The notes under the pieces are model-generated. The model was not told the origin of the DNA and made no database searches. It saw only the letters and a list, made by a program, of their open reading frames with translations. From contig CAYRZU010000020.1 in NCBI GenBank assembly GCA_964428895.1, forward strand, positions 1-45,548: a stretch of 45,548 bases of DNA, read 5' to 3'. The position numbers and the translations under genes were made by a program. The stretch is from HyVt-337 sp964428895 (GTDB lineage: Bacteria > Planctomycetota > Phycisphaerae > SM23-33). This document shows positions 14,863-22,679 of the stretch, piece by piece; position 1 is the stretch's first letter, and every line of letters begins with the position of its first letter.

Positions 14863-15780
14863 CTAACGGGCGGCAAGGCGGGCGTTTCGGGCGAACATTT
14901 CCAGCGTCGCTCGTCGCATGGCCGAGCCGCGCGTGGCGGCGTCCCAGTCGGCCTTCGACCAGTCTAGCACGCGTTCGATAGTAAGACCGCCCAGGGCCTC
15001 GCGCGGCTGCGACAGCTCCGGGTCGCCCGCTGGGATATCCTTGTTATGCGGGCAGACCTCCTGGCAGACGTCGCAGCCAAACACGCAGCCGCCCATCCGC
15101 GGCGCAAGTTCGGGAGCGATCTGGCCGCGATGTTCGATGGTCAGGTAGCTGCGACAGCGGCGGGCGTCGAGGCGGCCATCGCCCAGGAGCGCCCCGGTCG
15201 GGCAGGCGTCGACGCAGGCGTTGCAGTCGCCGCATTGAGGCTCGATCGGCGCGTGCGGAATGAGCGGCAAGTTGCAGACGATCTCGCACAACACCGCGTA
15301 GCTGCCCAGGCCCGGCGCGATCAGGCAGCCGTTTCGGCCGATCCAGCCGACCCCGGCGGCCGCCGCCAGCGAGCGCTCGGCGATCGGGCCGGCGTCGACG
15401 AACGCTCGGCCGTCGAAACTCGGCTCGATGTCGCGCAGGCGATCCATCAGCGCGTGGGCCCGCTTCTTGAGTACCTTGTGGTAATCGCGTCCCCGCGCGT
15501 AGCGGGCGATGAAGGCGTCTCCGGTCAGTTCCTCAGCCGGGGCGTAACCGACCGCCAGGCAAATCACCGACCTGGCCCCCTCGACCAGCGCCGCGGGCCG
15601 ATGGCGTTTCTCGACATCCCGGGCCAGGTAGGCCATCTCCCCGTGCCCCCCCGCCGCCAGCCACGCCGCGAACGGCTCGGCCCGCAGGTCCGCGTCCGTT
15701 GCGGCGATCCCCACGCGTGCAAAGCCGACCTCAACGGCCAACGCCTTGATCGTATCGGTCGCTATTTGCTGAGAAGACAT
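14863..15780 (-). CDS. queG: Epoxyqueuosine reductase
   Basis: A 305-residue QueG, which reduces epoxyqueuosine to queuosine in tRNA with a cobalamin cofactor and two [4Fe-4S] clusters. The N-terminal DUF1730 part contains YARGRDYHKVLKKRA and AFVDAGPIAERSLA, with Asp129 as the expected acid. Then comes GVGWIGRNGCLI. Two ferredoxin-like cysteine sets follow: CGDCNACVDACP (Cys183, 186, 189, 193) and CVFGCDVCQEVCP (Cys232, 236, 239, 243). The C-terminal HEAT-repeat tail of longer homologues is short or missing. It starts 14 bases after the NPCBM gene and precedes folE, suggesting a small tRNA-modification pair at the end of the cluster. Confidence 0.95.
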   Translation of the reverse strand: MSSQQIATDTIKALAVEVGFARVGIAATDADLRAEPFAAWLAAGGHGEMAYLARDVEKRHRPAALVEGARSVICLAVGYAPAEELTGDAFIARYARGRDYHKVLKKRAHALMDRLRDIEPSFDGRAFVDAGPIAERSLAAAAGVGWIGRNGCLIAPGLGSYAVLCEIVCNLPLIPHAPIEPQCGDCNACVDACPTGALLGDGRLDARRCRSYLTIEHRGQIAPELAPRMGGCVFGCDVCQEVCPHNKDIPAGDPELSQPREALGGLTIERVLDWSKADWDAATRGSAMRRATLEMFARNARLAAR

Positions 15781-15794
15781 GTACGTAGCCGCCG

Positions 15795-17015
15795 TCAGTC
15801 CGTGGCGCGGACCAGTCGCGCCTCGGCCAGGTCAACGTGGTCGGCGACATCCAACTCATCGGCGCCGAAGTCCACGCGGATGGTCAGGCGTTTCGCGCCG
15901 TCGATGGCCAATCTCACGCGCTGGGCCTGGCTGGCGCCGGTTAGTCGCATGGGCTCGGCCAGCGGAGCGCCGTCGGCCAGGATCGTCAGCGTGGCGTCGC
16001 CTTTGTCGCCGACGGCGTCGTCGATGCCGACCGTCGCCAGGAAGAACGCGTACTGACCGTCCAGGTCATAGCGAATCTCGCAGAAGCTGTGCACGCCCAG
16101 GCCGCGCTCGTAGACCCGGCCGTCCAACGTCAACGGCCCACCGCCCACGCTGGCGTCCACCCGATGCGTGAAGGCCCAATCCATCAGGCCGTGCTCGATG
16201 GTCTCGGCGGGCGTCAGATCGCCCAGATGGACCACGCGGTTATGAGTGAAATGAATGGCCGCGACGGCCTCCCACGCGACCTCGCCGGCGCCCAAGTCGG
16301 CCGAGCCGAACCGCACCCACCCGTCCGCCACGGACAGATGCCGAAAACTCACCGTTGAACCATCGGTCAACCTCAGACGGCCCAGCGGCGTAGCCTCGCG
16401 CCGGGCCCCAGCCACCAGAATGGCCCGCACCTTGCTTAGCGGAATTTCGCGATCCTCGTCGGCCCAAGAGAATCTCACGGCCGTGCCCTTCGTGGCGCCC
16501 GTGGCCGGGCCGATGCCCAGCAGCACGCCCTCCGCCGACAGCGCCTTGTCGTCCTTGCCCACCACCAGCAGTCGGTCGGTTGGGCCGTCGGTCAGTTGCA
16601 TCTGCTCGCACATCCGCAGCACGTCCGCGGGCGTTCGATTGCGCCCCGGCGTGTAGATCGTCCGGACGGCCGCCAGATCAACGGTCAGCGTTCCCATCGC
16701 GTCGTGCGTCATCACGAACCGCCCGTCGGCCAGGTGCACGTCCCGGACGGTCAGGATGTCGCCCCCGGCCGTGACCACCACGGGTTGCCCGGGCCGGGCC
16801 ATCGCGCCGAGCCCGGCGGCCCGTTCGCCAATGACCGAGGCCACATCGCGCCGCGGAATCGTCTGTTTGCCCTCGGGGGTCCCCACCGTCACCCCCCCGT
16901 CAACGATCGCCACGATCGGCCCGGTCACCGTTCGGCCGTCAACGGTCTCCACCTGCCCGGCCTGCGTCGGCCCGGCCAATACGAAGAGAATCAGTAGGCA
17001 CATCCACCTGCGCAT
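15795..17015 (-). CDS. Exported NPCBM-domain protein
   Basis: A 406-residue protein with a signal peptide (MRRWMCLLILFVLAGPTQAG). The N-terminal 200 residues form beta-rich repeats with phrases such as VETVDGRTVTGPIVAI and LRLTDGSTVSF that resemble small barrel modules. From about residue 270 the NPCBM/NEW2 domain follows: LDGRVYERGLGVHSFCEIRYDL, then FLATVGIDDAVGDKGDATLTI, then RVDFGADELDVADHVDLAEARLV. NPCBM domains are galactose-binding-like beta sandwiches that bind carbohydrate, often beside glycoside hydrolases, so an extracytoplasmic sugar-binding role is likely. No catalytic domain is fused. It starts three bases after the Q-rich protein, with GGAG just upstream. Confidence 0.88.
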   Translation of the reverse strand: MRRWMCLLILFVLAGPTQAGQVETVDGRTVTGPIVAIVDGGVTVGTPEGKQTIPRRDVASVIGERAAGLGAMARPGQPVVVTAGGDILTVRDVHLADGRFVMTHDAMGTLTVDLAAVRTIYTPGRNRTPADVLRMCEQMQLTDGPTDRLLVVGKDDKALSAEGVLLGIGPATGATKGTAVRFSWADEDREIPLSKVRAILVAGARREATPLGRLRLTDGSTVSFRHLSVADGWVRFGSADLGAGEVAWEAVAAIHFTHNRVVHLGDLTPAETIEHGLMDWAFTHRVDASVGGGPLTLDGRVYERGLGVHSFCEIRYDLDGQYAFFLATVGIDDAVGDKGDATLTILADGAPLAEPMRLTGASQAQRVRLAIDGAKRLTIRVDFGADELDVADHVDLAEARLVRATD

Positions 17016-17018
17016 GGG

Positions 17019-18218
17019 CTACTCCGATCCTTCCTCGGACAAACGGCGGTGGTAATCGCTAACCAGCCGTCGATATCGTTGCGACATGCTGCGGCGCATG
17101 ATCTGTTGAATCTCCTGGCGCTGTCGGGGAGGCAGCGTGGCCCAGTCGCCCGTTTCGTCGCTTTCGTGAATGGTCGACAGTCGCGTCGGCGCCGGCACGC
17201 GCCCGGGCACCAGACGACTATCGGTCATGGGCGAGCTGGCCTGCTTGGGGCCCTGCCCGTCCTTGGGCTGTTTCTGCTTGGATTCCCCCTGGTCCTGCCG
17301 TCGCTGCTTCTGCCGTTGTTGCTGCTGTTGGTCCTGCTGGGAGGACTGCTGCTGTTCCTCCATCGTCATGATCAGATCCCGCAGCAGGGCAATCACGCGG
17401 TCTTGGGTGGCCTGGGTCCGGTCGCCGCTATCGGCGGCGGCCAGTCGGGTTTCGGCGTCACCCATCATCTTCGCCGCGGCCGCCAGGGGCTGGTCGTAGA
17501 GCGGCTCGAGCGCTGCCAATCGGGCTAACACCCACTCGACCTCGTCGCCCGTCAGGGCCAGCCCGTAGTTGTCCAGCGCGTAGTCGTACATCTCCTTGGC
17601 GTAACGAAGCCGTCCCGCCTCATCGAACGCCTGGGCCGCCTGCATTGCCGCGGCCGCGGCAAAGCTGATCCGCTCAGGCATATTCGTCAGCAATTCCCGG
17701 TAGGCCTCCGCAGCCGCGTCCGTCTGCTTGGCCTGGCGCAACGCCTGCGCCAGCAACAGCGCCCGGGCGGCGGCCAGCAAGGACGTTTCGTTCGGCTCGA
17801 TCAGCTTGCGGACGCCCTCGGCGGCCTCGGCGCCCTGCCCAGCCGCCAGCTGCCGCATCGCTTCAGCGAAGGGCTCATCCACCATGGCCAACGCCCGTTG
17901 AATTCGACGGACGTTCTGCGCCCGGTCGTCAATGGCCTCGCTGTCCAGCAACGCCACCGCCCGGTCGATGTCGTCCGGATCGTAGAGCAACCCCTGACGG
18001 ATCTCCGCGATCGCCTGCCGACGCTCCAACTCCAGACGACGCACGTTGGCGGTCTCGATCGCCTCGCGCATCTGCTCCAGCGTCATCAATCCGAGGACAT
18101 CGTCGGGTTGGTCGGTCCCGGCCGGCTGGGTCTCCGGCGGGGTGCCCTGTCCCCACGCCGAACACGCCAGCAGCGCCGCCAGCACCCCGGCCAGCATCAG
18201 TCGCATTAGGCGGGTCAT
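17019..18218 (-). CDS. Exported helical-repeat protein with Gln-rich segment
   Basis: A 399-residue protein of unknown function. It begins with a signal peptide (MTRLMRLMLAGVLAALLACS); the LLAC could also be a lipobox. Residues about 40-260 are helical, Ala/Leu-rich and TPR-like (ARALLLAQALRQAKQTDAAAEAYRELL). A Gln-rich, then Lys/Gln-rich stretch (about residues 283-320) follows, and then a Pro/Ser linker. The C-terminal helix is LPPRQRQEIQQIMRRSMSQRYRRLV, after which the protein ends with LSEEG. That closing segment resembles the ends of other planctomycete envelope proteins in MoxR/VWA clusters, as I recall them. The ATG overlaps the stop of the preceding coiled-coil gene (ATGA), indicating coupled translation. 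Confidence 0.8.
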   Translation of the reverse strand: MTRLMRLMLAGVLAALLACSAWGQGTPPETQPAGTDQPDDVLGLMTLEQMREAIETANVRRLELERRQAIAEIRQGLLYDPDDIDRAVALLDSEAIDDRAQNVRRIQRALAMVDEPFAEAMRQLAAGQGAEAAEGVRKLIEPNETSLLAAARALLLAQALRQAKQTDAAAEAYRELLTNMPERISFAAAAAMQAAQAFDEAGRLRYAKEMYDYALDNYGLALTGDEVEWVLARLAALEPLYDQPLAAAAKMMGDAETRLAAADSGDRTQATQDRVIALLRDLIMTMEEQQQSSQQDQQQQQRQKQRRQDQGESKQKQPKDGQGPKQASSPMTDSRLVPGRVPAPTRLSTIHESDETGDWATLPPRQRQEIQQIMRRSMSQRYRRLVSDYHRRLSEEGSE

Positions 18219-20452
18219 GGCTGGGCTCCTTCGCCCTCAGGTGGGGCAGTCTTGGCGGCTTCGGCGAGCTTGTCCAGCCTGTCGGTCATTTCCTGAAGCC
18301 GTTTCTGTTGCTCTGCCAGATGCTCATGGCGGGTGCGCTTCTGCTGCTCCGTCAGCGTCGACGACTGCTCATTCAGCTCGGCCGTCCGCTGGGCCACTTG
18401 AGTCTGCATTCGCCACAGCAGCTTCAGTTCGGCCACCGGCGGCAAGAGCGGCTGATTCCCGCCGCCGCCTCCGCCCCCACCGCCGCCACCGCCACCCCCC
18501 TGCTTCCGGCGGCGCGACAGTTCCTGACGAATCGACGCGATCATCTCTTTCAGCGCCTGTTCGACATCGTCTTGAATGCTCTGGGTCACCGGCCCAGTCT
18601 GCATCTCGGCCAGACGCGTCTCCAGCAGGCGCAATTGCTTGACGACTTCTTCCAACACCGCCGGAAAGACCTGCGAGCGCCCTTCCTCTTCCAGTAACAT
18701 CACCACCGCGGCCACGTCGTCGGCCAGCCGACCCTCGCCGCGAGACAGCTCGTTCACCTTGAGTTGCTGGGCCCGGTCGAAGTCGCCCTCGCCCCGCTTG
18801 GCGTGGAGCTTCTGGGTGGCCTTGGTGATATTCTTCTGGCCGTCCAGGGCCGCCTGCAGCAGCCGATCAATTTCGGCGAGGGTCTCGGCGTCGGTCAGGT
18901 CCTGTTCGCGTTCAATGGCCTCGGCCAATTCGTCCCGAGCTTGTTCCAGCCGTTCGATGGCTTCTTCCTGCGGGCCGGTGGCTCCGGAGGCGCTGCCGCC
19001 GCTGAGCTTCCCCTCGGCTTGATCCATAGCCCGGCCGGCCTGCGTGACGTCGTTCTGGCCGGGGGTGGCCTCGCTCGTCTCGTCGCCCGACATCGATTGC
19101 GCCGTACGATCCGTCTGCTCGGCCAGATCCCCTTGCTCGGCCGCCTGCTCATCCACCGGCCGCGACGCCTCCTTCTTGATTCGCTCGCGCAGCTGCGCCA
19201 GCTCGTAGGCCTTGTCCTTGAGCAATCGCAACGCCTCGGCCTGCGGGTCGATGGCCTGGTCGGCCTGCCCGTCGGACAGTCGCTCCGCCGCCGCCTGCAT
19301 TTCCCCTCCCGCCGAACGGATGTCCTTACTGTTGGTCCCCTGGCCCGTTCGCCCGCCAAGCGTGCTCAGCTCATCGGCCAGTTCGGCGGTCTGATCCGCA
19401 AGGGACTGCTGGTCCTCGGCGAGCTTTCCCGCCGCGGTGTCCGCAGCGGCGCCCTTGAGCATGTCGCTAAGGGCGGCCTCGGCCTCTCGCAGATCGGCCA
19501 GCGCGTTGGCCTGTTGGTCGGCGGCCTGGGCGACATCGGGAATCGCCAGCGATTCGGCGGCGTCGCGCATCGCTTCTCCGGCGCGCCCGACCTGCCCGGC
19601 GGCCCGGCCCGGCGGACCGGCCTCGGCCCCCAGCTCCGCCAGATCGTCCGCCAAGGCCGAATCGCCGGCCGCTTCGGCCAGGGCGGCTGTCAGCGCGTCG
19701 GCCTTGTCGGCCACGTCCTCCTGCACGCGACCCACCAAAGGCAGCTTGTCGACGCCCACCTGTCCGGCCGTACGGACCACGGCCTCTTGGCGATCGATCA
19801 GTCGGCGCAGGTCGTCGCGAAGCTGCCCCACGGGTCCGAGCGCATCTTCAGCCCCTGTGGCGGCCGCTTTGGTTTGCTCGGCCAGGCGCTCCTGATCGGC
19901 AACGATCGATTTGAGTTTCTCACGCATGGCCGCCAGTTGCCGGTCAAGCTCATCGGCGTCGGCCGTCACGGCCGTTTGCCTGGCCAGGGCCTCCTGTTGG
20001 GCCAGCAGCTTGTTGATGGTCGCCAGTTGCTCGCGCCACCGCTCCAGCCGCTTGACGCGCTCGGCCAGGTCCATCGAACCGGCCTGCAGCATGGCCAGGA
20101 GCTTCTCCAGCTCTGCAATCACACCCGATTGGCCGGCCGCGGCCGCCCCGGTCAGGCCCTCCCGAAGGAGGCCGGCCACCTTGTCCATGTCCTCAGCCAC
20201 GAACGCCCGCCGGGCCTGGCGGACGGTTTCTCGCAGCACCGCAGCGGACTCGGCTTCGGTCTGTTCGACCAGATCGGCCACTTCCAGCATTTGCTCGGTC
20301 AGTTGGATGAATTGCTCGCGGGTAAACCGGACGCGCACGACCAATTCCGTCCCGTCGCTGGGGCGCGTGGTCTGGGCCATCGCCGCCATCGGCGCCAGCA
20401 ACGCTGCCGTCATGGCCACCACCCAGATGTGTCGCGCGGGGATATCTCTCAT
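18215..20452 (-). CDS. Large exported coiled-coil protein
   Basis: A 745-residue protein of unknown function with a signal peptide (MRDIPARHIWVVAMTAALLAPMAAMA). Most of the mature chain is predicted to be Ala/Glu/Gln-rich coiled coil. Repeating units such as LADQTAELADEL, QADQAIDPQAEALRLLKD and GPQEEAIERLEQARDELAEAI suggest internal duplication. A run of 14 glycines lies at about residues 650-664, before a last helical segment (LTEQQKRTRHEHLAEQQKR). The start at 20452 begins the signal peptide; an upstream extension is just the shadow of the preceding gene. The next gene overlaps by four bases. The length and heptads suggest a periplasmic spacer or scaffold for the VWA/MoxR system. Confidence 0.8.
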   Translation of the reverse strand: MRDIPARHIWVVAMTAALLAPMAAMAQTTRPSDGTELVVRVRFTREQFIQLTEQMLEVADLVEQTEAESAAVLRETVRQARRAFVAEDMDKVAGLLREGLTGAAAAGQSGVIAELEKLLAMLQAGSMDLAERVKRLERWREQLATINKLLAQQEALARQTAVTADADELDRQLAAMREKLKSIVADQERLAEQTKAAATGAEDALGPVGQLRDDLRRLIDRQEAVVRTAGQVGVDKLPLVGRVQEDVADKADALTAALAEAAGDSALADDLAELGAEAGPPGRAAGQVGRAGEAMRDAAESLAIPDVAQAADQQANALADLREAEAALSDMLKGAAADTAAGKLAEDQQSLADQTAELADELSTLGGRTGQGTNSKDIRSAGGEMQAAAERLSDGQADQAIDPQAEALRLLKDKAYELAQLRERIKKEASRPVDEQAAEQGDLAEQTDRTAQSMSGDETSEATPGQNDVTQAGRAMDQAEGKLSGGSASGATGPQEEAIERLEQARDELAEAIEREQDLTDAETLAEIDRLLQAALDGQKNITKATQKLHAKRGEGDFDRAQQLKVNELSRGEGRLADDVAAVVMLLEEEGRSQVFPAVLEEVVKQLRLLETRLAEMQTGPVTQSIQDDVEQALKEMIASIRQELSRRRKQGGGGGGGGGGGGGGNQPLLPPVAELKLLWRMQTQVAQRTAELNEQSSTLTEQQKRTRHEHLAEQQKRLQEMTDRLDKLAEAAKTAPPEGEGAQP

Positions 20453-20471
20453 CGCGTTTCGCCTTGGTCGG

Positions 20472-22679
20472 TCAGTCTGCGTCTTCAAGAACGTCGCCGA
20501 TTTCTTCGGCCTGCTTCTGCTGGATTGTCTTCTGGATCTCACGGGACCATCGCAGGATGACCCGCAGCTGGTTGGCCAATTCCTGGCGGCTCTGCAGTTG
20601 AACCATGTGTTGGAGGATTTCGGCCATCCGCCGGGCGATCCGATCCTGCTCGGCCGCGATTCCGGCGACTTGCTCGCGGAGCGATTCCGGGTCACCTTCG
20701 GTCATCGCCCGCTGAAGTTGGGCCGAGACCTCGTCAATATCTGCACTGAGTTCATCCAGGCCACTGATAACGTTGCCCCGCAGCGCTTGGACCTCAGCGA
20801 CCAGACCCAGTCGATTGTACGTCATCTCATCGGCGATCTGACGAAGCGTTTCGGCCGCTTTGGCCACCTCGGCGCCAACCGCGCGCTGCACGCCGGCCGA
20901 GACCACCAGTTGGCCTCGGGCCTCAGCGCCGACGGCCTCATCGGTGATGGCCTCGCCCGCCGCGAGCGTTTTGCCTCGAGCCGTGCCCTGTTGGGCGTGG
21001 GCTTGCACGAACTCCGTTCGCAGCGCCTTCTGTCGCGTGATCAGGTCCAGCCACAGATCTTCCGGCCGAACGATGCGGAAGCCCAATACGCCGCTGGCCC
21101 GCCGGTTGGGCCCGCCCAGTTCGGCCGGCAAGGTGTCGACCGCCTCGGCCGAAATGCGAATGACCTGGTCAACCTGAAGACCCCGCCCCATCAGGTCCAA
21201 TTCATGTCGGATGGTCGTCTCCGTCAGCGGCCGATCGGACAGCGGCAGGGATACCGTTTCGGTGGTGGCGGCCTCGGCCTCGCCCACGCGCAGGGCGACC
21301 GACAGCCCCGCCAGACCGCAATCGTCCTTGGCCGTCATCAGCAGCGGCACCAGCGCCGCCGGGGTGAGCGTGGGCCCCACGCCCGTCCGGGCCAGGTTCA
21401 ACGACGGCGCCTGGTCCGGCTCGATCCGTAGGACGTAGCGCCCGCTACGGCGGTTGGTGTGGCCGGCCGTATCGACCAGGCCGATCCGCAACGATAGGAC
21501 CGTCGCTTCGTTGGCGGTGTCGACGCGGAAGCGGCCGAGCACACCACGGGGTCGGCCGTCGTCGGCAGAATCGATCTGGAGCGGCTCGGACAGGGATAGG
21601 CCCTCGCCGCTGACGACGGCCGTAGCCGAGGCCAGGTCCTTGGTCGCTGTTGCGTCGATCCGAACCGTCGAACCGGCCGGGACCGGGATCATCCCCGCCG
21701 ACCCGTCGACCTCCTGCGGAGGCCTTTGCACGTAGGACGGGCGTTCGACCGTAAAGACGGCCTCCCGTAGCGCGGGCGGTTCGATCAGCGTCACTCGGTG
21801 CGGACGGCGTTTGTCGCGGCGGTCGTCGCCGCCGGTCACGTAGAACTCGAACGGCTCGGTGACCTGGCGGAACACCACCTGGAAGCGTCCGCCGTTGGTT
21901 TCGGCCGGCTCGACTTGCTCCTCGGTCAAGCCCACCGAAGGCCATCGCGCGTGAACCGTCACGAACGGCGGGACCTGGGAGCCGGCCTCGGTCGCCACGG
22001 GCACGTTCAGATCATCGCCGCGAACCACGACGAAGTCATGCGTCTGGCCCCCAATCGTCAGGTAGGTCCGCTGCGGCCAGGGGGAGTCCGACAGCAGCAG
22101 ATTTCGCATCGCCCACAGCCGCATCAGCCCGCCCTGCCAGACCGTCAGCCCAACGATCAGCCCCAGCGCACACAGCGCCACGCGCCACGTTCGGCGCACC
22201 TGTCGTCGCTCGATGACCTCGGTGAACGGAAGCGCCGCCGCCAGCTCGCCGGCCCGGGCCACCACGCGGGCGACCATCGCCCGGCTGATCCCCGTCGGTG
22301 TCGGCGCCGAGGCGAACTCCACCGCACTGGCCAAGCGCCCCTGCAACTGCTCGAACCGTTGTTCGACCAGCAGCGATAGATCGATCAGCCGCATTCGCAC
22401 CCGCAGGGGCCGCACCAGGTGCGACCAGATCAGCCACGCCAGCCCGCCCGCGGCAGCCGCCATCACCAGCGCGCGCTGCGGCCGATCCAGACGCAGCAGC
22501 CAATCCAGCGCCAGCGTCGCCAGCACCACGCCGGCCGCCGCAATCAGCAACCAGGCGGCGCCCTCGGACGCCACGCGCCGGCGAATCGCTCTGCGAAGTC
22601 GGCGCAGCTTGGCCCGCACCCGCGGATCGAGCGCCGCCGGAGCGGCTAGATCATGTTGTGTTTCTTTCGTAGAATCCAT
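20472..22679 (-). CDS. Large membrane protein, DUF4175-like
   Basis: A 735-residue membrane protein. Two transmembrane helices lie near residues 38-80 (GAAWLLIAAAGVVLATLALDW and MAAAAGGLAWLIW), and a third lies near 145-165 (ALCALGLIVGLTVWQGG). Next come beta-rich extracytoplasmic domains with phrases like VTVHARWPSVG and FYVTGGDDRRDKRRPHRVTL. The C-terminal third is helical and coiled coil (ETLRQIADEMTYNRLGLVAEVQ). This layout recalls DUF4175 proteins found next to VWA genes, an identification from memory and not firm. The ATG at 22679 lies 34 bases inside the preceding VWA gene, so translation is probably coupled. The coiled-coil protein follows 19 bases after its stop. Confidence 0.78.
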   Translation of the reverse strand: MDSTKETQHDLAAPAALDPRVRAKLRRLRRAIRRRVASEGAAWLLIAAAGVVLATLALDWLLRLDRPQRALVMAAAAGGLAWLIWSHLVRPLRVRMRLIDLSLLVEQRFEQLQGRLASAVEFASAPTPTGISRAMVARVVARAGELAAALPFTEVIERRQVRRTWRVALCALGLIVGLTVWQGGLMRLWAMRNLLLSDSPWPQRTYLTIGGQTHDFVVVRGDDLNVPVATEAGSQVPPFVTVHARWPSVGLTEEQVEPAETNGGRFQVVFRQVTEPFEFYVTGGDDRRDKRRPHRVTLIEPPALREAVFTVERPSYVQRPPQEVDGSAGMIPVPAGSTVRIDATATKDLASATAVVSGEGLSLSEPLQIDSADDGRPRGVLGRFRVDTANEATVLSLRIGLVDTAGHTNRRSGRYVLRIEPDQAPSLNLARTGVGPTLTPAALVPLLMTAKDDCGLAGLSVALRVGEAEAATTETVSLPLSDRPLTETTIRHELDLMGRGLQVDQVIRISAEAVDTLPAELGGPNRRASGVLGFRIVRPEDLWLDLITRQKALRTEFVQAHAQQGTARGKTLAAGEAITDEAVGAEARGQLVVSAGVQRAVGAEVAKAAETLRQIADEMTYNRLGLVAEVQALRGNVISGLDELSADIDEVSAQLQRAMTEGDPESLREQVAGIAAEQDRIARRMAEILQHMVQLQSRQELANQLRVILRWSREIQKTIQQKQAEEIGDVLEDAD

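Noticed and set aside
14211..15780. Full queuosine operon
   Set aside because: Only folE and queG are present; no queC, queD, queE, queF, tgt or queA is in the window.
18764..20560. 598-residue plus-strand frame opposite the coiled-coil gene
   Set aside because: Shadow caused by GC-rich codon use; the minus strand carries the signal peptide and coupled starts.
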